A DNA stretch of 64,000 nt from Ardenticatenales bacterium (GTDB lineage Bacteria; Chloroflexota; Anaerolineae; Promineifilales; Promineifilaceae). Within the stretch, counting starts at the first letter, position 1, and every line of letters starts with the position of its first letter. Below, in pieces: positions 33,401-41,126 of this stretch. The stretch covers positions 62,001 to 126,000 of the forward strand of contig JACKBM010000011.1 of NCBI GenBank assembly GCA_020634575.1. Direction: 5' to 3'. Below the pieces are notes generated by a model. The model did not search any database. It was not told the DNA's origin and was given only the letters and a program-made list of their open reading frames with translations. A program made the position numbers and the translations under genes.

Positions 33401-36391
33401 CATCTCATCCTGAATCTGCTTGGATTGCAGCGGCATGGTTAGCGTGTTGCCCAGCAGAGTATTGAATGAGAAAGAGGTGTCGAAGATCTGGACCAGACCG
33501 GCCAGGGGGCCGTTGTTCTGGAAGCTGGTGCCATAGGCGTCATTGTAGGCGCCCTGCCCGACGATGATGGGGTTCTGCCCGCTTTCGAAGACGCCGGAGC
33601 CATCAGCCTGATGGGTAAAGGCACTTTCCAGCGCGGCCACATCATAGGCTGGGGCGGGTGTGGCGTCGGCGATGCGAATCTGCATCACGGTGCGGATATT
33701 GGGGCCATAACCCGGCAGGGTTGAGGGCGCACCGCCCGTGTCTCGCAGATCGGGGTTGCCCGTGTAGTAGTCATAGCGCGGATCGCGGGCCGGGAAGGCG
33801 GCCGGCGCGTCATTGTAGAGGATGAGCGTCTGGCCAGCGTAAGCCGAGAAGTCCACGATGACGTCGGCGCGTTCGGCCGGGCCGAGCAGCAGCGAGTGCT
33901 GGTCGACGTTGCCGGCGTTAAACACCGTCGGGTCCGTCACCCAGGTGATGGGATGGGGCGGGACGATGGCCGGCGTGGGCAGGAAGCCGCCTTCGCTGCC
34001 GATCTGGATCCAGCTTGGCCCTTCCGTGCCGGCGAGCGGGGTGGGGAAGACACCGGCCGGATCCGTCAGCGCCGCCGCCACCTCATCAGGGTTCAGCGCC
34101 ACTTCCGTGCAGGTCACGCCCGTGCTCTCCGGCGCCGGGTTCGGGTTGGACAGGTCGCAGGGATTCCCATTCGCATCCACCGCCCGATACAGCGACAGGT
34201 TAAAGAACCGGTCGTTGGCGACGCTGAGAATGCGGAAGCGGTAAGCCTGCGGCTCCAGCGTAATGGTCGGATACACGGTCCCGTTAACGGTTGGCGTATC
34301 GTTGAACGCTTCCATGCCCATGGAGTTGTACGGCGTCCCCGGCATCAGGGCCGGCTCACACCACTCCAGGTCCGGATTACAGTTGGGATCGTAATACGGG
34401 TTGTCGATGGGCCCGTGTTCGATGGCATTCGTGGGCGGCCAGAACCAGGGACCATAAGCCCAGCGGCCGTACTGGTTGACGCCGGAGGCGTCGCCGGGGT
34501 TTTGCGCCGGGGAATAGACATGGGGGAACCAGAGGCTGCCGAAGCCGCCCCAGCGATTGATGTCCCAGGTCTCGTCAGAAATCGCCAACTGTTCTTCGCT
34601 CGGCACAAAGGTTTTGTCCTGAATGACGAGCGGGATTTCGACAGAGGGGATGGTGCCGTTGTCGATCAGCGCCTGCTCCGTTTCGTCACGAATCAGGTAG
34701 GCGGCCGCTTCACCGGCGTAGACGTTGAGGCGGGTGATGCCCCAGGCATGGTCGTGATAGAAACTCAGCCGGGCGCTCTGCTGATTGGTGTAGTAGAACG
34801 TCATGCAGCCGTCAGTGGCCAGCTCGCAGCCGGTCATATCGGGCACATTCTGGACGCTCACGCCTTGCGGATAGGGGGTGTTCTCATCGGCCGGCGTGAT
34901 CCATTGATGGGGGGTGCCGTCGCTGATCCAGGGTGAGATACCGCCATGCAGATGCAGGGTGGCCCGGTTTTCCGTGTAGCAACCATACGGTTTGTCCGGG
35001 TTGCCGCACATTGGATTTTGCGGGTCGGGCTCCATCATCATAGTGCCGTTGACGGTGTCATACATTTCCGGCCCCATGCCGGAGCCCATGACGGAGGTGT
35101 CGACCGGGAGGAACAGGTCGCCGCCGCGCAGGCCGGTGTTGGGGTCGTAATGGCCGGTGGGCAGGAGGTTGTAGAACTTGATCCGAACCGGCCGGTCCTT
35201 CTGGGCCACAATCGAAGCGCCCAGGTAATGGGGATTGTCCACCCCATACGCCTGCGAACCGTCCGGCATCAGGATAGGGCTGCCATCCGGGTTCGCCAGC
35301 GGCACCTGGATGCCTGGCACTTCTGCTGTTGAGAGCTGGATATAGCCGCGATGGGTGGTCGCCGGCAGATCCGAATGCATTTGCTCGGTGAATTCAATCA
35401 CCGCGATCTCGTAATAGTCGGAGCCGGGATAACTGGTTGTATCCGGCACCGCCACGGAGATGTACTGGCCCAGATTGTTGGCGCCCGCAGCGCCGAGACC
35501 GGCCAGGCCGTCAACAAATTTGCGGATACCGCCGGCGTAGACGGTATTGGCGCCGGAAAGGTCAAGGACGCTGGCGCTGAACGAGTAGGTGCGCGCCTGC
35601 GGGTAGACCGGGAAGTCGGTGCCGCCCAGGGTGATGTTGGTGTCCGCCACCGGTGCGGCCGGCGCCGGGAAGCTGAGAATGTCAGTCCCGGTGGCGGTAA
35701 TATCAACCGGGACACCGGCGCCATAATAGGCGATGATGTCGCCAGACAGCACCGCGATATCGGGCACGGGGAAGGAGGTTACTTCACCGGCCGGATTGCT
35801 GCTCGGCGGCACCGTAAATTCGCCGCTGTCAAAGACGACGTAATACTCATTGGCAATCCCTGTGGGCCGCAGGATGTAGGCATGGAAGAGGTTGCCTGCC
35901 GAGGGGCCAGGGCTGCCGCCCGGGTTGGTCTGATTAAAAATCTCAAAGCTCTGCACCAGGCCATCAGGTAAGACGGCATCCGGCAGGACAACCAGGACCG
36001 GGACGGGGCTGGCCGCATTAAAGTCAGTCGCGTAGGCTCGTTCGACAAGGGGGTTACCTACGGCGATGACGGCGCCGCTCAGCACCGGTAAGGGGCTGTT
36101 GGCGTAGTTAGGATGGCTGAAGTAATGGGGGGCGGCGCCGGGCGCGGCCATAGCGGCTTCGCCCATGCCCACCTGATTCTGACCCAGGGCGCTGGCGCGG
36201 GCGGCGGCCTGTTGCCGATCGGCCGGGGTGATTTTCTGGGCTTCTTCCTGTTGGGTCGTAAGCGAGCCGGTCTGGTCAACCGGGGCTCCGCCTCTCTGGG
36301 CATTGGCCTGACTGCTCACGCCGCCTAGCAAAAGCAGTACCATGCTCAGGTAAAACAGATAACGGATTTTTATTAATCTTCGATATCTCAC
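30428..36391 (-). CDS. Giant secreted multicopper oxidase with FN3 domains and a fourfold repeat
   Basis: Encodes 1987 residues from GTG 36391, chosen because AGGAG precedes it by seven bases and it yields a clean signal peptide ending ANA-QR (about residue 31). Copper motifs: HLHGG (about 479), HDHAWG (about 544), HPVHWH (about 1073) and HCHILSHEEMDMM (about 1190), giving the type 1, 2 and 3 sites. Then come fibronectin type III domains near 1214, 1320 and 1657. A repeat of about 115 residues occurs four times as two A-B pairs (about 1419-1645 and 1753-1987), each beginning with (L/V)YFS and containing DDAD(I/V)YAW and DEDxVxxxNGxWSxxFDGTA. The layout recalls OmpB/MofA-like oxidases linked to metal oxidation. 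The oxidase is predicted extracellular and the substrate is unproven. Confidence 0.9.
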   Translation of the reverse strand: MRYRRLIKIRYLFYLSMVLLLLGGVSSQANAQRGGAPVDQTGSLTTQQEEAQKITPADRQQAAARASALGQNQVGMGEAAMAAPGAAPHYFSHPNYANSPLPVLSGAVIAVGNPLVERAYATDFNAASPVPVLVVLPDAVLPDGLVQSFEIFNQTNPGGSPGPSAGNLFHAYILRPTGIANEYYVVFDSGEFTVPPSSNPAGEVTSFPVPDIAVLSGDIIAYYGAGVPVDITATGTDILSFPAPAAPVADTNITLGGTDFPVYPQARTYSFSASVLDLSGANTVYAGGIRKFVDGLAGLGAAGANNLGQYISVAVPDTTSYPGSDYYEIAVIEFTEQMHSDLPATTHRGYIQLSTAEVPGIQVPLANPDGSPILMPDGSQAYGVDNPHYLGASIVAQKDRPVRIKFYNLLPTGHYDPNTGLRGGDLFLPVDTSVMGSGMGPEMYDTVNGTMMMEPDPQNPMCGNPDKPYGCYTENRATLHLHGGISPWISDGTPHQWITPADENTPYPQGVSVQNVPDMTGCELATDGCMTFYYTNQQSARLSFYHDHAWGITRLNVYAGEAAAYLIRDETEQALIDNGTIPSVEIPLVIQDKTFVPSEEQLAISDETWDINRWGGFGSLWFPHVYSPAQNPGDASGVNQYGRWAYGPWFWPPTNAIEHGPIDNPYYDPNCNPDLEWCEPALMPGTPYNSMGMEAFNDTPTVNGTVYPTITLEPQAYRFRILSVANDRFFNLSLYRAVDANGNPCDLSNPNPAPESTGVTCTEVALNPDEVAAALTDPAGVFPTPLAGTEGPSWIQIGSEGGFLPTPAIVPPHPITWVTDPTVFNAGNVDQHSLLLGPAERADVIVDFSAYAGQTLILYNDAPAAFPARDPRYDYYTGNPDLRDTGGAPSTLPGYGPNIRTVMQIRIADATPAPAYDVAALESAFTHQADGSGVFESGQNPIIVGQGAYNDAYGTSFQNNGPLAGLVQIFDTSFSFNTLLGNTLTMPLQSKQIQDEMGEAFGHMYGRMSGFMGVETPNPQAGLQNMILMGYVNPPTEVLDGVEVGGGDFNLEVTPIAVADDGTQIWKITHNGVDTHPVHWHLYDVQLINRVGWDGIVRKPDPNELGWKDTIRVSPLEDTIVAVRPIIPHFPFEIPNSVRLLDPSMPEGAYIANTTAQEAMGLPIFAFAPNGEPIDIINHYINFGWEYVWHCHILSHEEMDMMRPQVVGVAPPAPTDLALALAGDMVTLTWTDNSINETGFVIERATDAAFTTGIRSFTIAADETTFVDSLAGLSGNFYYRVQGINVVGDTWDYSDPNLNEGASFPTKTIASEFTAAVAVEIITAPTNLVATLVGNTQVDLNWTDNSGNETGFSIERCTGAGCTDFAAIASVGADVTAYSDSSVTANTTYVYRVFAFNANVNSLPSNEVTITTTIQVPPGVYFSILGLDAIPGVPAPHDDADIYAWDNTAFGRSFDASAAGLLASADIDGMAIVDANHFYLSFIPDTDLPGLGTVQDEDVVYYDNGVWSVFFDGTAFGLLTAGQDIDALDVVDGILYFSTVGGGNNNPVPGVAGPYDDADIYAWDGTNFSRVFDASVAGLPGAADIDGLAYLGANNFYLSFNATQLTLFGIGAVQDEDIVLNNNGNWSLYFDGTALGLVTDGQDLDAIDIGIIQIPPVAPSTLVALLGSTTQVDLSWADNADNETGFTIERCTGPGCTDFAPVASVLADVTAYSDTTVVPDTSYTYRVYAFNADGVSLLSNEATIITSVPVVPTLYFSMVGAGDANAIPGVVGPYDDADVYAWNGSAFGRLVDAAAVGLPGNADVDGMAIIDATHFYVSFLVDTTLPGLGLVEDEDVVYYDNGVWSVFFDGTAYGLVNAGHDIDALDVVAGILYFSTSGSGNTSAIPGVAGPYDDADIYAWDGTSFSRVFDASLVGLPGVADIDGLVYVGANTFYLSFNATELTLLGIGPVQDEDVVLNDNGNWSLFFDGTAVGLTQGGQDLDAIDIP

Positions 36392-36533
36392 GAAATTTCT
36401 CCTGAAATTAATAACTGGCAGTGATGGATTACGCCATCGAGCGGCAAGATGATCTGGAAAAAGAAAGCTGCATAGTTGTCCTCCTGCGGGCACGTCGTTG
36501 GTGCCAAAGCGCTTTTTTTATGGACAGGCCGTC

Positions 36534-36866
36534 TCAAAAGAGGGCCAGAAAGTCATCAACCTCTGAAATTCGGATTTGCTGCCGATCCAATACCTGTACG
36601 CTGTCGTCCTGCAAATGAAATACCAATAAGCGCACGTGTGGTTTACCTGTTAGTAGCGTGATAAAGGTGGCCAGGTTTGCCTCCAGAACAGCTTCGTCCA
36701 GAATGATGATGTCTGATGTCTCGTCAGTGGATTGCGTCAGGCAGCCGAGAGAATCGCTGGTTGAACACATGACGCTCAAATCTGAAAAATTGGCGAGGAG
36801 GCTCGCTACGCTGGCCATCAGCAGTTTTTCACTTTCGAGAACCAGGACCTTTTTTCGCGGCGTCAA
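36534..36866 (-). CDS. Degenerate receiver-domain protein
   Basis: Encodes about 110 residues from TTG 36866, which has AGGAA seven bases upstream; a GTG further up (36923) lacks a ribosome site. The fold follows a response-regulator receiver: KKVLVLESEKLL at the first strand, an aspartate in IIILDEAVL at the phosphorylation position, and VRLLVFHLQDDS for the fourth strand. The acidic pair is reduced to a glutamate and the conserved lysine is missing, so phosphorylation is doubtful. No output domain. It lies between the oxidase and the NarL-type two-component genes, all on one strand. Confidence 0.65.
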   Translation of the reverse strand: MTPRKKVLVLESEKLLMASVASLLANFSDLSVMCSTSDSLGCLTQSTDETSDIIILDEAVLEANLATFITLLTGKPHVRLLVFHLQDDSVQVLDRQQIRISEVDDFLALF

Positions 36867-37189
36867 GGCAATTTCCTGTCTTTTTGAACAATGACGAGGC
36901 CACCCAACATGGGTGGCGTCCACTGTTACTAGAGTACGGGTCAGGCCCGCCGGGGGAAATGAATCAATGGCGCTAAAAAGGGGCTATTTTGGGGGTCCAG
37001 GCTGACTATGGCAGGGACTAGTTCCTGACTGGTTCTTGAGGGGATTCTGGCTAGTTCCTTGATCGGGTTCCAGGTGGGTGGGGAGCTATGGGGAACGTGA
37101 CATTACGCTGGGGGCCTGGCTAATCCAGGGCAAAAAAAGAGCTAACCGAAGTTAGCTCCCGGGATGATCGAGAGGGCAAGTTGGGGGGA
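36867..37189. other. Intergenic region before degenerate receiver gene
   Basis: About 320 bases without a gene. It contains the terminator of the two-component operon at 37132-37158 and a G-rich run (GGTTCCAGGTGGGTGGGGAGC near 37066, described in part). It also has repeated TGACTGGTTC/TGGCTAGTTCC-like units at about 37020-37060. A promoter for the receiver gene and the oxidase should lie here but is not evident. Confidence 0.5.
37132..37158 (-). terminator. Terminator with UUCG tetraloop after the two-component operon
   Basis: On the minus strand GAGCTAAC, loop TTCG, GTTAGCTC, then seven T residues (37132-37138). The 8-bp stem is perfect and the UUCG loop closed by C-G is especially stable. 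It is 31 bases after the response-regulator stop. Confidence 0.92.
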
Positions 37190-37831
37190 CTAAATGAGCC
37201 GCTTTCGGGTGGCTATTTCAACCGCCTCGCGGCGATTATCTGCCTCAAGCTTTTCCAGGATACGATGCACGTGGTTCTTGACTGTATGAATTGATATGCT
37301 CAAGGTCTGCGCAATTTCCTGATTGGCGGCGCCTTGAGCGAGCAACTGCAAAACCTCCAGCTCGCGGCTGGTGAGCTGCGTGGTTTCGCTGGCACCGGCC
37401 GGTTCCGAGCGGGCAAATTCCGAAAAAAGCCGTTTGGTGTGCGTGGGCGAGATGGCCACCTGGCCGCTGGCGACATTGCGCAGCCTGGCCAGCATCTCGC
37501 GCGCCGAAATATTCTTGAGCAGATAACCGTTGGCGCCGCTGCGAATGGCCGCAAACAACAGGTCATCTTCTTCATGCATCGTCAGCAGGACCACCTGCGT
37601 CTGTGGCAAAACAGGCAGGATCTGCTGGATCGCGTCCAGGCCCGTGCCGTCTGGGAGACTATAGTCCATCAGGACAACGTCCGGCCCCGTTGAGCGAACC
37701 ACAGCGACCCCTTCCGCAACGGAGCCTGCTTCGCCGACAACTTCAAAATCTGGTTCTGCATTTAGTATGGATACAATCCCGTCGCGAAGTACAGCGTGAT
37801 CATCGACGACGACGATTCGGATTGGTTTCAT
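37190..37831 (-). CDS. NarL/FixJ-type response regulator
   Basis: Encodes 213 residues. The receiver domain has the acidic pair Asp10/Asp11, phospho-acceptor Asp56 (VVLMDYSLPDG), Thr in LLTMHEE and Lys in YLLKNISA. The LuxR-type helix-turn-helix (about 148-210) shows LTSRELEVLQLLAQGAANQEIA and ISIHTVKNHVHRIL. Its ATG overlaps the kinase stop by four bases (37828-37831), so kinase and regulator are co-translated. Target genes may include the adjoining receiver/oxidase unit (inference from position only). Confidence 0.95.
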   Translation of the reverse strand: MKPIRIVVVDDHAVLRDGIVSILNAEPDFEVVGEAGSVAEGVAVVRSTGPDVVLMDYSLPDGTGLDAIQQILPVLPQTQVVLLTMHEEDDLLFAAIRSGANGYLLKNISAREMLARLRNVASGQVAISPTHTKRLFSEFARSEPAGASETTQLTSRELEVLQLLAQGAANQEIAQTLSISIHTVKNHVHRILEKLEADNRREAVEIATRKRLI

Positions 37832-39291
37832 GAATCTCTCAACATGACAGGGCTGCCTGTTGGCAGCGGCAAACAGAGTTTCAGGTGGGTGCCTTGCTCG
37901 TGGGGCCTTGAGCTGATCACAAGATCGGCATGGATAGCACGGGCGCGCTCTTCCATGATGGTCAGGCCGTAATGGCCCTCTTGCCGTGCTGCAGTTGTGT
38001 CAAATCCCTGACCATCATCAGAGATGGTAATCTCCACGAGATTGGGCTGCCACATCAGGTTAATCTGGACGGCGGTGGCACTGGCATGTTTTTCGACATT
38101 GTTCAGCGCTTCCCGGATGATATACATCAGCTGCCGGCTTGTCGTCGCTGACAAATTTCGTGGTTTACCGCTGGATTTGGTGTCCACGAGCAGCCCCGCT
38201 CGCTGCGACACCTGCGTCGCATAGTTCCCGATAATGGTTTCCAGCTCTTGTTGCTCGGAGGCTCGCAATTCGTCAAGGGTGTCGCGTACCTGCAGGTACG
38301 CTTCGTCGGCAACGGCTAGCATATTCACGAGGTCGTCCTGAAATCTGTGGGGATCCCCAGCCAGGTTTGTATCGTTGAGCTGCTCCAATTTCAGGCGAAG
38401 ATAACTGATGTTTTGGCCGAGTGTGTCATGCAGGTTGCGCGCAATCCGCAGCCGCTCACCACGGGCTACACTGTCCTGGCGTTGTTTCAGATGGTTGAGA
38501 TTGGCGTTGTCAATGGCCAGCGAGATCTCTTTGCCGAGATCATCCAGCATCGATATCTGGCGCCGAGCTAATTGCTGCTCAGCGGGCAGTTCAAAGAACA
38601 AAGCCGCCTTGCCCGTAATTTCAGAGCAAAAGGTGAGACAATAGCGCGTGCTCTGGTCGGCTCCCCCGCTATGATCACAACTGACGATTCGAGTCCCGTT
38701 TTGCACCGTCGACGAAAGGCATTGCTCACACGTGCTCATGGCGTCATTGGTCAGGGGTAGGCGCAGCTGGTGGCCTGGTCTGTGCCAATGCGCGACTTGC
38801 ATGAAGGATTCTTCGTTGGTGCGCTGCAGTAACAGCCAGGCGTATGCCGCCGGGACAACGGCCCCAGGCGTTTGGACAACGATATCTACCAGATCTACCC
38901 AGGATTTTGCCTTGTGGATCTGGGCGACCAGTTGACGGCGTAATGCCAACTCTTCCGCGATCTGATCACGTTCAACGGCTGTACGCGCCTGGTAGCCCAG
39001 GATCAGACCACCTAGAATTGGCAATATCAAGCCAAAAAGGATGATCTCCCCGACCAGCTCAGGATCGGTCCAGACCGTCTGGCCGCTGCCATGCTCCAAC
39101 CACATCATGCGGTGGTTGCGCAGTTCCAGGAGGATGACGGCGGCGCCCATGCCAAAAAAGACCAGCCATTCACGCCAGCTTAGCCAGCGAAACCAGGCAG
39201 CAGTCCCCTGCCTGGCGGGACGATTGATATGCCCGGACTCAGTTTGTACCTCCGTGGTTCGCCCGCCCTTCAGGATTCCCTGATGCCACAT
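37828..39291 (-). CDS. Sensor histidine kinase (HisKA_3/NarX class)
   Basis: Encodes 487 residues from ATG 39291, with TAGGA nine bases upstream; the longer frame begins without a site. Two membrane helices (about 38-58 and 85-107) are followed by a GAF-like sensor region. This contains a cysteine cluster CEQCLSSTVQNGTRIVSC...YCLTFC (about 195-235), possibly a metal or redox centre. The dimerisation helix carries His288 in RIARNLHDTLGQN, and the ATPase domain has NVEKHASA and SDDGQGFD. It pairs with the NarL-type regulator encoded in overlap. Confidence 0.93.
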   Translation of the reverse strand: MWHQGILKGGRTTEVQTESGHINRPARQGTAAWFRWLSWREWLVFFGMGAAVILLELRNHRMMWLEHGSGQTVWTDPELVGEIILFGLILPILGGLILGYQARTAVERDQIAEELALRRQLVAQIHKAKSWVDLVDIVVQTPGAVVPAAYAWLLLQRTNEESFMQVAHWHRPGHQLRLPLTNDAMSTCEQCLSSTVQNGTRIVSCDHSGGADQSTRYCLTFCSEITGKAALFFELPAEQQLARRQISMLDDLGKEISLAIDNANLNHLKQRQDSVARGERLRIARNLHDTLGQNISYLRLKLEQLNDTNLAGDPHRFQDDLVNMLAVADEAYLQVRDTLDELRASEQQELETIIGNYATQVSQRAGLLVDTKSSGKPRNLSATTSRQLMYIIREALNNVEKHASATAVQINLMWQPNLVEITISDDGQGFDTTAARQEGHYGLTIMEERARAIHADLVISSRPHEQGTHLKLCLPLPTGSPVMLRDS

Positions 39292-39674
39292 ATAGCCATT
39301 CCTACATAATGAGACTGCCGTCATTCCAGGCAGCGTTTGCTTAAAATCTGATCGAAATTGAATTGATATTCGCGACTGCCCTGACATAGGGTCTGCAACC
39401 CAGGAGGGGTGCAAGCCAATTCATGTTGTCAGAAACATCAGCGATAGTCGTAGACCCCAAGGCCAATTCGGAATGTTCCAGGCTTGCGCCCAAGTAGCAA
39501 GCTGGTTCACGATATCTAACTGCCAATCAATACACTGCACGAAGAGTGCAACCGTTCAGGTTGCAATTAACAATACGGCACAACTATAAACCATATTACA
39601 GTTATCTTGCAAAGAGGCTTACGCGCCAACGCGGGCTTGACTATCACGTAGCGTTATAGGGTATTATCTGCCTC
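39292..39674. other. Divergent intergenic region between kinase and MerR genes
   Basis: The 383 bases contain no supported gene. The right end carries the MerR-type promoter listed separately. The kinase promoter must be on the left. A GTGCAACC...GGTTGCAATT inverted pair (about 39546-39567) and an AT-rich stretch (39563-39610) are visible. Confidence 0.5.
39637..39667 (+). promoter_or_regulatory. MerR-type promoter with 19-bp spacer; probable leaderless start
   Basis: TTGACT at 39637-39642 and TATTAT at 39662-39667 are separated by 19 bases, the long spacing typical of promoters activated by MerR proteins. An imperfect dyad TATCACG-TAG-CGTTATA lies between the two boxes. The -10 box ends only seven bases before ATG 39675 and there is no ribosome site, so the message probably starts at or next to the start codon. 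Confidence 0.75.
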
Positions 39675-40415
39675 ATGATGTACAGCGTAAAAGAGCTGGC
39701 CGACATGGCGGATGTCAGCCGGCGAACTCTACATTACTATGACGAGCTGGGATTGCTTGTTCCGGCTGTGGTCTCAGACCAGGGTTACCGGCGCTATAAC
39801 GAGGCGTCGCTGCTGCGCCTGCAGCAGATTATGTTTTACCGGGAAATGGGGTTGGAGCTGCGCCAGATCCGGACCTTGCTGGATGACCCGGATTTTGACC
39901 TGTTGACAGCGTTGCGATCCCACCGGGAGGCGCTGCAGGACAAAGTCAGGCGGCTGCAACAACTGGTGCAGACTGTGGACACTACCATCGCCCATCTACA
40001 TGGAGAGATTGCCATGAGCAAGAAGAATCTATTTAGCGGCTTCAGCGAGGCGGAACAGGCTCGATATGAGGAAGAGGCGGTTGCCAACTGGGGCGAGATG
40101 GCCTCAGATTCGATCAAGCGCTGGCACCAGTACGGCAAGGCGCGCCAGGCGGAAATTCTGGCTGAGGGCGGCGCTATTTACGAAGAGATTGCGGCCAATA
40201 TGGCTGCCGGTCCGGCGAGCGCCACCATCCAAGCATCATTAAAGCGCTGGCATAATCACCTGCGCTATTTTTACGAGCCAACCCCTGAGATTATGGCCGG
40301 GCTGGGCAATGCCTATCACGATCACCCGGATTTCAGGGCCACCTTTACCCGGATCGATCCGGCTTTGCCGGCTTTCTTGAAAGAGGCGATTGCCATTTAC
40401 GTCGCCGGGTTGTAG
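39675..40415 (+). CDS. MerR-family regulator with TipAS effector domain
   Basis: Encodes 246 residues. The MerR winged helix is at 1-70 (YSVKELADMADVSRRTLHYYDELGLL, YRRYNEASLLRLQQI), then a coiled coil (about 75-112). A TipAS-like all-helical domain follows (about 118-246: YEEEAVANWGEMASDSIKRW, AYHDHPDFRATFTRIDPALPAFLKEAIAIYV). TipAL proteins bind thiopeptide-type drugs and activate their own promoter. The matching long-spacer promoter just upstream supports autoactivation. Confidence 0.92.
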   Translation: MMYSVKELADMADVSRRTLHYYDELGLLVPAVVSDQGYRRYNEASLLRLQQIMFYREMGLELRQIRTLLDDPDFDLLTALRSHREALQDKVRRLQQLVQTVDTTIAHLHGEIAMSKKNLFSGFSEAEQARYEEEAVANWGEMASDSIKRWHQYGKARQAEILAEGGAIYEEIAANMAAGPASATIQASLKRWHNHLRYFYEPTPEIMAGLGNAYHDHPDFRATFTRIDPALPAFLKEAIAIYVAGL

Positions 40416-40421
40416 GCGAAC

Positions 40422-40991
40422 TCAGGTGGGGTTAAGCGCTTGCCGCTGCATGGTATGCAGGAGCCGGGCGATAGTTTGCGCGTCGTGAGGGGACCGGCCG
40501 GTTAACCACCAATCAATCAGCGCCAGCTGAGCGCCCACCACATAGTTGGCCAGCAGCTCCAGCGGGAACGCCGCCGTCGCCGCCGCCTGGGTGCCGGCCA
40601 GGCTGGTCAACAGGTCGGTAACCATCTGTTGCTGAATCCCCTTGATGATCAACTCCGCAGACCGGGCCCTGGCAATCGCCAGGTAGATGCCACGGGAGGA
40701 TGCCAGCTCTTCCAGGAAGCGGATAAAGCCTTCCGGCGGCTCTGACGCCAGCAGATCTTCATAACGCAGCGGCCGTAGCGTCAGGTGACTGGCAAAGTCC
40801 TGGTGATGGTCCAGGAGCAGATCGTCCTTACTCTCATAGTGAAGGTAAAAGGTGGTCCGACCGACGTTGGCCCGGTCGGTGATCTCCTGAATGGTGATGG
40901 CGTCGTACCCTTTTTCAGCTACCAGTTGCATCAGGGCGCTTTTTAGCTGCTGGCGGGTGCGCTCCACCCGGCGGTCACCGCTTTCAATCAT
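40422..40991 (-). CDS. TetR-family transcriptional regulator
   Basis: Encodes 189 residues. The N-terminal helix-turn-helix at about 10-55 is canonical (RTRQQLKSALMQLVAEKGYDAITIQEITDRA, VGRTTFYLHYESKDDLL). The C-terminal domain is helical and resembles the group in which the ligand region ends with ALIDWWLTGR. Convergent with the MerR gene, with six bases between the stops, and divergent from the methyltransferase gene at 41127. A TGAACA...TGTTCA dyad in the shared upstream gap is the likely operator. Confidence 0.92.
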   Translation of the reverse strand: MIESGDRRVERTRQQLKSALMQLVAEKGYDAITIQEITDRANVGRTTFYLHYESKDDLLLDHHQDFASHLTLRPLRYEDLLASEPPEGFIRFLEELASSRGIYLAIARARSAELIIKGIQQQMVTDLLTSLAGTQAAATAAFPLELLANYVVGAQLALIDWWLTGRSPHDAQTIARLLHTMQRQALNPT

Positions 40992-41004
40992 TGCTTACTC
41001 TCAC

Positions 41005-41028
41005 TGAACAATCTACGCGTTCTGTTCA
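41005..41028. promoter_or_regulatory. Candidate TetR operator
   Basis: A perfect dyad TGAACA-(12 bases)-TGTTCA with ACGCGT near the centre lies 14 bases upstream of the tetR start, in the gap shared with the divergent methyltransferase gene. Position and symmetry fit an autoregulatory site. Confidence 0.55.
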
Positions 41029-41126
41029 TAATTGGACATCTGCTCATTACTGCTTAGTGTATTTGCGCTCCGCTTAACTTAAGGTAGGCATAGCTTAATT
41101 AACCATTCCAAGTGGAGTATATTCTG

